A stretch of DNA of 64,000 nt from Gordionus sp. m RMFG-2023 (Eukaryota > Nematomorpha > Gordioida > Chordodea > Parachordodidae), in the NCBI RefSeq assembly GCF_954871325.1, contig NC_088776.1:8563985-8627984 (forward strand). The letters are read 5' to 3'. Positions within the stretch are counted from its first letter, which is position 1; every line of letters begins with the position of its first letter. Positions 54,421 to 64,000 of the stretch are shown in pieces. A program made the translations under genes and the position numbers. The notes beneath the pieces were generated by a model. It searched no databases and was not told the DNA's origin. It was given only the letters and a program-made list of their open reading frames with translations.

Positions 54421-54508
54421 CCATACACCCCCCCCCCCCCATGGATAATCCTGGCTACGCCACTGATCAAGAAGGATGATCAAAAAAATACTACTATGAT
54501 ATGATTAG

Positions 54509-55446
54509 CAGGGTTGGACGCGTTATTTGAATTAAGATTTACCGTTATATTTTTGAAAGGAAAAAAGATGGTTCACGTTACCACCGTTATCTCAAAAAAA
54601 GGGTTATCGATCATATAGGGGTTATTAGAAACTTGTATAAAAGTTATCTAAATTTTCATTTGCATAATTAAGAATAAACGAATGAAAAGTATAAACGGAA
54701 AATAGTTTATTAATATAATGGCAATCAAAAAATTTTAATTTAAAGTACGACTAATTTTTTAAAATAAAACACCCATTTTCATCTCCTTTTTGGTCTATTA
54801 ATTAAATTTTTTAGCAAAAATAAGGACTACACGAGTATAGGAAAAGGTAAATTTATATTGTAACAAATATTTATTGGATATTTATGCTATTATATTGACT
54901 TAAAATAATGGATTATGAAGATATAGGATTACTAGACCAACTCCAATCGGGAATATAAAATAAATTATTTTTGCAGGCTGTATCTGTAAACTAATAATTT
55001 ACATGTAATTGTAATTAATAATAAAAAGTTATAATATTTAAAAAATGAAGCCTTAAATAATCTGTTTTTCATATAAATTACAATTTATAGTATTAAATTT
55101 ATCTTCTATACAATACTATCGTCGTCTTCCTCCGTTGAAATGATAAATTTCCAAGGGCTGCCAGGATTTAAGATAATAGCAAATGAAATCACGAAGAGAT
55201 TTTAAAATCAAGAAATCTTAATTCCTCTTTCTATTTAATTTTTCGTTAGCTAATACATTCCATCTGTTCTAAACGCTTATATTTTTAAATTAAAAAAGTT
55301 TTAAGAGTAGCGAAAAACAAAGTGATGTTACGCAAACGAATATATATTGAAACATTTCGTAACATTTTCAAATAAGATGAATTGCGAGTTATGTAATATA
55401 ACGCTTATTCTGAGTAACGGTTATTTGTAATTTTTTGGCAACCCTG
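54509..55446. mobile_element. Non-autonomous hAT element, 0.94 kb, perfect 8-bp duplication
   Basis: The ends CAGGGTTGG and CCAACCCTG-like GGCAACCCTG are inverted repeats extended by TAACGGTTATTT-like words. Both flanks are exactly ATGATTAG (54501-54508 and 55447-55454). The interior is A/T-rich, with no transposase coding. It inserted 43 bases outside the right end of the outer hAT element. Confidence 0.88.
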
Positions 55447-55838
55447 ATGATTAGTAATAGTTACTTATGAAATTGGATATCGTTACATATTTCATTGATT
55501 AAAAACTTTACAAGAGATATTTTAATATTAATTATATATAAATTACGGTTCATTTTAAAATTAAATATCTATTACATTTTATAAGTAAATATTTATAAGA
55601 AGCAATTTACAAATTATATTTTAAATGTAAGTTATGCAAGTTTTACTAGATAAATTCTTTGTGTAAGATAACTCATCATTTTTAATTAATATAACAGCAT
55701 AATTTTGCGATATATAATAAGTATAATTGCATTAAAAAAATGTATAAATGACACAAGAAATAATATTAATTTTTCATAAGAATTTGGGAAATTTTTTTTT
55801 TTGTGGTAGTATAATTTTTTATTTTTAAAAAGTGGTTA

Positions 55839-56041
55839 CAATGTTACACGGCTCGATTCGAGCCGATTTTTAAATACGGTCAACTCAATATTTTAGCCAG
55901 ACTCGAGATTTAGTTAAGGGATGTTCAACCCTTTGTGCCACCTATGAGCAAAATATTTAGGCTTGCATAATATTTTTCCTAATAAAATATTGAGTTACCC
56001 GTTTTTGAAAATCGGCTCAAAATGAGCCGTTTAACAACACT
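55839..56041. mobile_element. Short hAT-type MITE, relative of 23364-23533
   Basis: The right end GAGCCGTTTAACAACACT and the left ACAATGTTACACGGCTC are imperfect inverted repeats. The left hairpin GGCTCGATTCGAGCC is a perfect palindrome around TT, and the right carries GGCTCAAAATGAGCC. The interior shares TTCAACC, CTTTGTGCCA and GAGCAAAAT with the copy at 23364. No clean target duplication was found. Confidence 0.65.
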
Positions 56042-56172
56042 AGTTTCAATTTTTTAAAAAAAATTAAATATAAATACAATTTTTATTGTCGTAATTACTC
56101 CAAAAATAAGGTTACCTAAACTAAAAAAGGTTTTAAGGGAGAGCTTGATATGGGTGAAACATTATATAATAC

Positions 56173-56831
56173 CAGGGATGTGAACCCGGCAAAATTTTCA
56201 CCTGGGTTCCGTTCAGGTTCGGTTTAAAAAAAATAATAAATGGGTTTGATTCGGGTTCGGTTCAGGGAAATATTTTTGAACACGGGTTTGGTTCCGGGTT
56301 CAGCTCGGGTTTAAGAACTTTTGAATCGATAAAAAAAATAATTCTATATTTAAATCATAATTAAAAAACTAGACATAAATTTGGTATAAAAAATAAATTT
56401 TTTATTTTATTTATAGACAAAATATAGTTAAAAATACAAAGCTGTCATGTATCAATCTTAGAAATTTTATTTAGACGTATTTCTTTATATTAACAATATC
56501 CAATATAATAATTTTTACTTTGACTGGTTCATTTTTATTTTCCTCTAATTAATAATCTTTGAGAATTAGTTAAAAATTAAAAATAAATGACATAAATGAA
56601 TTAAGTTGTTTAAAATTTATTAACACTTCACTTCATTGGAAATTTGAAAACATTATAAAATCTCAATTTAATTATTAATAAAATATATTAATATATGATT
56701 TTAAACAATACACTGAACCCGATTAAACCCGGATTCAAATAAAATTCCCGGGTCACTTTCGGTTAGGGTTCAGATTTTTTTCCAAAAACCCGGGTTTTCT
56801 CCTCAGGGCTCGGGTTCGGTTCGAATCCCTG
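56173..56831. mobile_element. Non-autonomous hAT element, 0.66 kb, perfect 8-bp duplication
   Basis: The ends CAGGGATGTGAACCCGG and TTCGGTTCGAATCCCTG are imperfect inverted repeats, with further GGGTTCGG words inside both ends. Both flanks are exactly TATAATAC (56165-56172 and 56832-56839). The interior is non-coding. The right end happens to look like a tRNA T-arm, but the duplication and inverted repeats explain it. Confidence 0.9.
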
Positions 56832-57265
56832 TATAATACACAGTAATTTTGAATTCAGGAAATCATCTGAATTATTTAAAGATAACGATATATATTTTAC
56901 ATATTTAAAAAAAGCTAACTAATGACTATATAATGTAACTAGTTACTATTTTTGACCTTGGAATCGGCGTATACAATTTTTAAATAAGTTTAAATCATAA
57001 GAATTCAAATTTAAAAAAATATTTTCAATCGTTTTAGGAGGTATTTATTATAATCTAATTGAAAATTTTAATTAAGACTAATGGCCCTCATTTTTTTAAT
57101 TATTTCCTGAATAATATTTTGTTTTTTCAAAATTCGGGTAAAAAAAAAATACAAAAAATTTTAAGGTTTTTATCATAATATAATATAATATAAATTATTC
57201 ATGAACATCCCAAATATATAAATTTATAATCACTTACTATATAAAACCATTTTCCTCAAACAATA

Positions 57266-60200
57266 ATGTACCTAAAACATAGTAATTCGAGTTTATGGTT
57301 CCGTTTCGCATTCCTTAACATTTTCCTTACGGTACAGGCTAATATATCGACTATTCAAAATATCAACAAGTCGCAATTATTTTTAGAATATAACCATCTC
57401 CCGAAAAACGGATTTGATTATTTAGATATGATTAATGATACTTATAATTATTTCAATAAACTGGCTTACAAAAAGTGGCAACCCTATATATCTTTAGTAT
57501 CGTTCATTGATGCCGATTTCGTTATTGGAGCCTTGTTAGAATTACCCAACCCAACTTTATTATCAAAATCGTATGATTGCGGTAAAAGTGAAATTGAAGA
57601 TGATAAAATGGTGATTCAATCCTATAGCATGTTCTACGCTTTCAGGAAGGCCTGCATCGGAATGGAAATAAAGTCTGAAAACTGCAAAATCCTTAACCCC
57701 AAAAATAATGGTAATAATGAACATTTAAATCCCGAAGGAAAAACGATTAAAGTCGGGGTATTGATAACATCGACCTGTGGTAACTCTATACGAGCACAAG
57801 TATAATAATTATATTAAATAATTTATTTTTTTTTACCTTAAAAAACTAAAATATGATATATATTGATTTTTAAAAAGATGGAAATTATTAGAATGTTGCA
57901 ATTGATTCGTGAATTGAACAAAACATTAATCGGGATAATCGGTCCATTTACTAGTAACGAGTTGTATTTTGTTTCTGCGTTGGCAGCCTATTACAATTTT
58001 CCTGTAATTTCGCCTTCTTCCAATGCTTTATACTCCAACACAAAAAATATGTAAGAATTATTATTATAAAAATTAAGCATAAATTTTTCTTATTATCTCG
58101 TATTGGGGAAATGGAATCCGTGGGGATAATCTCTCAATTTTAAATTCATTTACCAAGGGGCGTATTTCAGCTGTGTAAAATATTCACCCTAGTAGAGTTT
58201 CAGGCAATTTTGGCCATAAACATTTTTAATTTTTTTTTTATTTACACGAAAAATCTATATAAAACAATATAAATTAGGAGTAGTTGAAATTCACAGTTTA
58301 GGTATACTTGCCGGAATTCAATTTCTTGTCATATCCGATTTTTAAAATGTAAAAAAATTACATTTATATTAATGATTTAAAATCGAGGGATTTCCAAATC
58401 CCCATAGACCCTATATCACAATACTACATATATCCTCGCTTGAGAATTAGATTATTCGATCTCTATTTCTTGTAAATTTACAGAGGGTAGTTTTAAAAAG
58501 TTTTTGGTAGGATTGTTAACCTTATATTGGCTATAATTTAACTTATTTTATAAATATTTTGCATTTTTATATATGTATCATGTATAGTTATAAAAAATTG
58601 ATTTATATAAAAAAAAGGAGTTATTTTTGAAAAAAAGTGGATATGGAATAACCTAATTTTCAGGCGACGATATGTTATTAAATTAAAATTTAAATAAATT
58701 ATATAAAAAAAAATTAATTCAAATATTTTACCTTATGATTTCAACGTTAAATTTATAAAAATATTATATCATAATTCAATTTTTTAAAAAAAAAATTAAA
58801 TACAGATATAAAAATACTTACATGATTTCTCCCTCTCAAAGTTCGTTCATTAAAGCTATGATAAAAATATTGAAGAACTTTCAATGGAACACTATCAATG
58901 TGATTCATAGCGACGATCCTTATAATTACTTGTTTTATAAAAAGGTTCGGAGTAAGTTTGAAAGAGAGAAAATATGCATTGACAATGATTTAACAATTTC
59001 TTTAGATCCTAATAAATTATATCGGAGGAGAGATGAATATAAAATTGAATTAAGAAAATTTTTAATATCTTACAATCATAGCAAAATCGTTATCATGTTG
59101 GTAAAAAGATTTCAATACATCTGGGTCATGGAATTATTCGAACAATTGACAAATGGTATGGCCACAAATTTAATATTTTTAGCTTTAGATAATTGGCCGG
59201 GATTATCTGCTATTCAAAATAGCGGCGCGAATAACATATCCATAGGAACGATAATATTAATAAATTCAAATTTACATGTGGATAAATTTTTGATAAAATT
59301 TAAACATTTTATCTCCACCACCGTCAAGGCAGATACGCATGGCTCAAATCTTCCCTTATTATTTAATATAAATAAGTTAAATTTTCTCAATAATATAAGT
59401 ATGATTTTGAATAACTTCGCCGATAAAGTTTTCATTCACCAAACTGCTCTTATCGTAGACTCTACCGAAATATTAGTTAGAGCATTGATAAAATTATTAA
59501 AAAAAAAGTGCCGTGTTTATGATGTTAATGAGTGCTTAAGATCAAAATTAATTAATATGACTCTATTTTCAATCATAAATAGGATAAATTTTACTGGGAT
59601 AACTAATCAGATGCAATTTTATAAAAGAAAAGTAGCAGATACCCATTTTATTATACAAAATTATAAAATGGAACCAAACAATCGATTGAGAGCCTCAAAA
59701 ATTGGCATATACGATACCAAATCGGATATCATAAATTTCCAAGGCAATTTTCAATATTTGCGTGTATCAAATAATACAAATATAATAGAAATATACAAGT
59801 GGCTAATGAATCCCAAATTTATTAGGGACCACAATATTCCAATTTCAAGTTGTAGTCAACCATGCGAGTACATTAATAGAAGTGCTCTGACTATACCAAC
59901 TGACTCCATTTGTTGCTGGACTTGTAAGACATGTGATACTTTCAAGCAAATACTGACCACAAAAATATCTCAACCGTGTTTTACATGCCCAAAATATTTC
60001 AGGGCAAGCAGAAACCAAAGTAAGTGCATAGAGTTGCCATCAACATATTTGTCCAATACCTATTTCTGGGCACATCTTATAAAGGTCATAGGGGCCTTAG
60101 CGTTGATTATATTTATTATTTTTATGTCAATATATCTAATATGGTATAATAATTTAGCCTTCAAATCAGAGATTCAAATTCTTTTGAACGTCAATTTAGC

Positions 60201-60932
60201 TGGAATTCTATTGGGAATTATTTCGGCACTCTTTGTAAGCGGCAGAATAACCAAATTAACATGTGATATATCGCAGATAACCTTTATTCTATCTTATAAT
60301 TTTCTATCATCATCTTTATTGGTTAAAATAAGATGCCTATCCATCCGATTTTCCAGTCTTATGTTAGACCAAAAAAATGATTTAAACTATAGAAGCATAT
60401 ATTGTTTTCTATTCGGCTTAATAAGTCTGCAGGTATATTATATATCAATTGATAGAGATATATAGATTATACATTTCATTTACTATTATCTTTTTATTTT
60501 TAGCTAGCAATTGATATCATTAGCTTGATATCCGACCCAACCGTAAACCCTTTGTATCTAGAGCACATTGAAAAATATTCTCATACAAATTCTCACGTTA
60601 AAATATTTTGCAAATTGTATACTCAAAATAATTCATATTTTTATATACTTTTAATTTATCAACTTTTAATTATGACACTGGGTTTATACCATATTATTAA
60701 ACTCAAAAATATATCTTACAAATTGTTTAAAGAGATTTTTTATCTCAAAATCAACATAATATATAGTATGCTTTGCATGATTATCGCTTTAATATTTTAT
60801 ATATTTTTGACCCCTTTTTCCGCTGTTATTGTATTTTATTTAATCTATTTAAACGTCTTAATATTTAATCTAATAACCATTTTTTATTTTAAAATTAAAT
60901 ATATTTTAAATAACTCAGTGTTTCTAAATTAA
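57266..60932 (+). CDS. Class C GPCR, metabotropic glutamate receptor-like
   Basis: Exons 57266-57799, 57878-58050, 58806-60432, 60504-60932; GT-AG introns with agreeing phases; 920 residues. The protein starts with a hydrophobic N-terminus fit for a signal peptide. A Venus-flytrap domain follows (ADFVIGALLELP, VGVLITSTCGNS, IGIIGPFTSNELYFVSALAA, FPVISPSSNA, NFQWNTINVIHSDDPYNY, LALDNWPG). Then comes the nine-cysteine linker at about 584-645 (CSQPCEY, CCWTCKTC, CFTC, SKC) and seven membrane helices from about 655 to 910. The Cys pair before TM3 (KLTCDIS) and in loop 2 (VKIFCKLY) is kept. Length and order match metabotropic glutamate receptors. Against mGluR1, the ligand-site positions equivalent to Ser186, Tyr236 and Asp318 look kept, but Thr188 is Asn. 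The TM6 region lacks the usual Trp, and the cytoplasmic tail is only about 15 residues. The ligand is therefore uncertain. Expected at the plasma membrane, signalling through G proteins. Confidence 0.92.
58051..58805 (+). other. Second intron of the receptor gene
   Basis: 755-base GT-AG intron, the longest in this gene. GGGGAAATGGAATCC near 58110 and GGATTTCCAAATCCCC near 58388 look like the weak ends of an old short element, but no target duplication was found. Confidence 0.7.
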
Positions 60933-63360
60933 TCGTAATTATAATTGTGAATGGATCAGAACCCATGAGAGGTGGTGGTCAATGATAATTTTTTTTTTCA
61001 GCAGGGTATTATAAATCATCTTAATTTTTAGTTTTCTTTTTAGGTGTTCCATCATTTATTTAAACTGCAAATAAATGTATCCGTCCAGTTTTTGTGATTT
61101 AAGAAAATAGTTTTTTTTACCCCATAATCTGTATAAAATTTTATCATAATTGTTTTGTTATCATTGTCTTGCTTACTAGCTATTTACATGTATAATTGTC
61201 TTAAGCGCAAAATTGGTCATAGACGAAGATTTATCTGATTGATTTCATTATGTAATATTATTATATTGTAATAAATGATAGAAATAAAGCAATTGTATTT
61301 TATATATATATATTAGATATTAACCTAAATATGGTAAAATAATTTCAAAAATAATTCAATAATTGTTACGTTATTGTATACTTATTGTGATTGGTGATAT
61401 AAATATATGGCCAGTCTATTATTATGTAAGTCTTACCGTTTATTTTATAATTAAAGATTACTATATGCATATTTATATACATTTGATATTTTCCTTTAAT
61501 ATATTTATACTTATTGTATTATCATTTATTTTATAAATAACATATAATCTAATATAAAACTTTGGCCGAGATTTTTTCTCTTTACGGAATAGAAACCGGA
61601 GAAAGATGGGGAGGGGGTTTAATTTGCATATTTAGTCTTCATAAATGGGTCATTGATTGGTAGGGTTTCATTTTTTTAAATACACTTCGGTAAGAATTCT
61701 TGGTGACACCTGTCAGGTGCCTGGTGCCCGTCTTTAAATTTTTTTCTCAATCTTTCGCCTCATCTATCTCCTATGTTTTTTAAACTCTTCCGCTGGCATT
61801 TTCCTTTTGACAATTTTTCTCTTAAATTTCATTTCATTGTTCATCTTCAATTCAAGATTAATGGCTGGCATTCATGGCCCGTAATAGTAGTTGCTCGCTT
61901 ATCTTTCCAGCCATTCCTTGTTCTAGTTAATTGCAATGGATTCAAGATATGGATCCTTGATGTAGTTTGACCATATCGAAAAGTATATACTATCTACATC
62001 AGCGTTCGAATCATGGTAGCACTCCGCTTCATATAATTCTATCGCAACAGACAACCCACTTACCAATGCTGACTTTCTCAAGGTTTATTTAAAAATTTTA
62101 CTCAGCAATTGGTCAAATTCCCCTCTACCCTATTAACCCTGCTAATGCCCATTATAGCCTTTTCCCTTTTCGTGATTACGTTCCCGCCTCATATGAAAGT
62201 TACTACAGTCAAGCCTTACCTTGGTGTTAAGCTAACTGAAGACACTTAGCATACGATTATCTATGCCCTGATGCATTACATCCAGCACTCGCCTTTCTCG
62301 CCATGTTCCTAGCATTTTATGTAGTAACTTTAACCACACTGCTATTAAACTAGTAGAGTGCTATATGTATTGAATGCCACAAAAAGTATTAGTTAATTTT
62401 ATGTTGTAGGAACCCACGGGGTATTTTAGAATATACCCTTAGTATATTAGATTAGTTTTTCATTAGATAGTTTTAATATTTTTTTTATGATAACCTTAAT
62501 TTGGTACCTGAAGATATTCCAATACCCTAAAAAGTTATAAATGTAAAATTTTGGTGATTCTTTTTAGTTCAAAATAAGAAAAAACAAATTGTATTTTTTT
62601 AGGAATGATCCTACGTTCACAGTTAGCACAAATTCGAACCAAAGTACACAAAAATGAATGTAAAATTGTTATATTATATGATATTTATACCTCGCCGCGA
62701 ATGCGTTAACTGTGACTGGGTGAAACGGAAAAATCGTTCTTTTTGCAAATAGAAATTATTCCTAAGAAATAGGTCTTCCACTTTTTGAAAAAAAAGACAT
62801 AATTTGACAAATCTTTAGATCTGGCTCATAGGTGTAATAAAAGATATAGGCGTTTTCCTTCCCACCCATCTTGTCATCCTATCCGTTCCATCTAAATGAT
62901 GAAATATTTTTGTTATTCGAAAATAATTCTCACAAAAATCATTGCCATAATTTATTTGATAATTAGTTCTTAAATCATCATTTTGAGCATATATTTAGAA
63001 ATATTAATAATATTATACATGGATTTCTACAAGCTCCCTCCCTTCCCCTGATGGCTTATCCCTTACCCCCTGCCACCTACCACCCCTCCTTCAAATTCAT
63101 GTAAAGTTTATTTAGAACCAATCATATTTTGAAAATAGGAAAATATGATAATTTCGAACACAAATAATAAAATATTGGAAAATTCAAAATATTAAAAGCG
63201 AATATAATACGGTTGAAAAAATAATTATAGCTAAATGTAAATTTATATTTCTTTGCGATTGCGCCGATTTTTTAATAATTTGTTATGTGTTGAGGATTAG
63301 ATCTCGATGAGTAAAACAGTCATCTTGCTCAATTTTTAAAATGTCATACTTTTAATATAG
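60933..63360. other. Mostly non-coding stretch after the receptor gene
   Basis: The receptor 3' UTR probably ends within the first 350 bases, where several AATAAA-like words occur (about 61072 and 61284). A GC-richer block at 61690-62340 contains broken frames (for example QIPLYPINPANAHYSLFPF near 62105) that look like a decayed coding or mobile sequence I cannot identify. C-rich tracts lie near 63035-63090. Confidence 0.45.
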
Positions 63361-63597
63361 GTTTTTGTACTCTGTAGTCTAGAAAATGAGGTCCTCTCAT
63401 TTGTGCTTGTACTAATTGGTATCATTGCCAAAATATACAGTAATTTTAATATATTTGGAAAAGTAATAAAATATATTTTGAACTATGCAATACTTACACT
63501 GTATTTCTTTTGTGGATTATCTATAAAAATAAATTTCTCATACCTATTAAATTCTGAAATTAATTGGCCTTTAGATGCATTTATATCCTCTAAATAA
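63361..63597 (+). CDS. Candidate membrane-protein exon, weakly SLC10A7-like
   Basis: After TTTTAATATAG the frame is open for 78 codons and reads ENEVLSFVLVLIGIIAKIYS, then YAILTLYFFCGLSIKINFSY, then a stop. Two hydrophobic segments separated by a short loop and the GLSIK word recall the N-terminal part of SLC10A7-type transporters (FFxSGLSLKTEEL), but the match is short. No donor or neighbouring exon was found. It could be chance in A/T-rich DNA, which favours hydrophobic codons. Confidence 0.22.
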   Translation, partial: VFVLCSLENEVLSFVLVLIGIIAKIYSNFNIFGKVIKYILNYAILTLYFFCGLSIKINFSYLLNSEINWPLDAFISSK

Positions 63598-63762
63598 AAT
63601 TTAGCGAGATATTTAATTTTTTCAATATCAAGATTTGATATATCCTCAGATCAGAGAGAGTTATAAGTTCAAGATTAAACTCAAAAGTGGAATAAAAAAA
63701 GGTGATTTTATAGTAATCCTCAATTGATTCCACGCTAATACTGAAACAATTTGTTTTGTCAG

Positions 63763-63957
63763 TGAAAGTCGAGGCTGAATCTCAAAATCATATAATTTCG
63801 CTTTTACATCAACAATCAGATAAATCTCGAGAAATTCCTGATCTTCTAAGTTGTAATAATAATATTCGCGATTCTCCTAACTTAAGCCAAACCCTTTTTT
63901 TAAAAAAATATTGCATAAATTTGTTGTGTAATGAATATTTTATTAATGTATTCCAAT
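63763..63957 (+). CDS. Candidate exon of an unrecognised protein
   Basis: After TTGTTTTGTCAG the frame reads KVEAESQNHIISLLHQQSDK then SREIPDLLSCNNNIRDSPNL. The residue mix is hydrophilic and varied, unlike random A/T-driven translation. The coding look fades after about 63895. The window ends 43 bases later, so the rest of any gene is outside. No domain recognised. Confidence 0.3.
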
Positions 63958-64000
63958 GAAAAAAATCGGCAGTCATAAAATCTGATACTGTATCATCTTC

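Larger units (their letters stand above)
43157..54465 (+). mobile_element. Outer hAT transposon of a nested cluster
   Basis: The left end CAGTGGCGTAGACA (followed by a G-run) and the right end TGGCTACGCCACTG (preceded by a C-run at 54428-54440) are terminal inverted repeats of the type seen in TTF/ZMYM1-like hAT elements. The flanks aactagaa (43149-43156) and atcaagaa (54466-54473) agree at six of eight positions and may be a diverged target duplication. The transposase gene lies at 51555-53756 in the matching orientation. Without the foldback insertion (43543-50915) the element would be about 3.9 kb, a normal hAT size. Confidence 0.7.

Noticed and set aside
56810-56831. tRNA T-arm-like sequence GGTTCGAATCCCTG
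   Set aside because: It is the right terminal repeat of a hAT-type element with a perfect TATAATAC duplication; no A box or cloverleaf is present.
61690-62340. GC-richer block considered as a Copia-type or other gene fragment
   Set aside because: Frames are broken and no diagnostic motif could be defended; left as unidentified.

Overview
This window is AT-rich nuclear DNA from an animal. Two genes show this: a 15-exon FERM-domain scaffold of the FRMD4 family and a four-exon class C G-protein-coupled receptor of the metabotropic glutamate type. Both families are metazoan in this full domain form, and both genes have GT-AG introns whose phases agree at every junction. The phylum cannot be fixed from the sequence alone. 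The lack of close identity to well-known models and the strong A/T bias suggest a fast-evolving or little-studied invertebrate.

Layout. 1-11.9 kb is mostly A/T-rich non-coding DNA with a 204-bp (CTTT)n array, a 0.9-kb hAT deletion derivative (5720-6633) and three small hAT transposase relics. 12-28.5 kb has two isolated exon-like islands (11965-12590 and 22673-22806), a decayed LINE 3' end (14239-15640), a decayed 2.5-kb hAT transposon with a perfect 8-bp target duplication (18612-21138), and a head-to-head pair of LINE pieces inside an inverted repeat (21284-22480). 28587-41586 is the FRMD4-like gene; its introns carry hAT MITEs, tandem repeats and a tRNA-like relic.

43157-54465 is a nest of mobile elements. 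The outer layer is a hAT element with a TTF/ZMYM1-type transposase. Inside it is a foldback-like element with long inverted repeats and a 9-bp target duplication. Inside the right arm of that sits a block in which a Ty3/gypsy pol fossil (minus strand) abuts a LINE 3' end (plus strand), head to head. 54.5-56.8 kb holds three more short hAT-type elements, two of them with perfect 8-bp duplications.

57266-60932 is the receptor gene. The last 3 kb are A/T-rich with two unassigned exon-like islands near the edge.

How it works together: the two host genes have no evident functional link. The FRMD4-like protein is predicted to be a membrane-cortex scaffold that links a FERM domain to a cytohesin-binding coiled-coil region. 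The receptor is predicted to be a plasma-membrane sensor with a Venus-flytrap domain, a nine-cysteine linker and seven helices. Much of the rest of what can be identified is transposon debris, dominated by several hAT families. No new defence, toxin or biosynthetic system was found.
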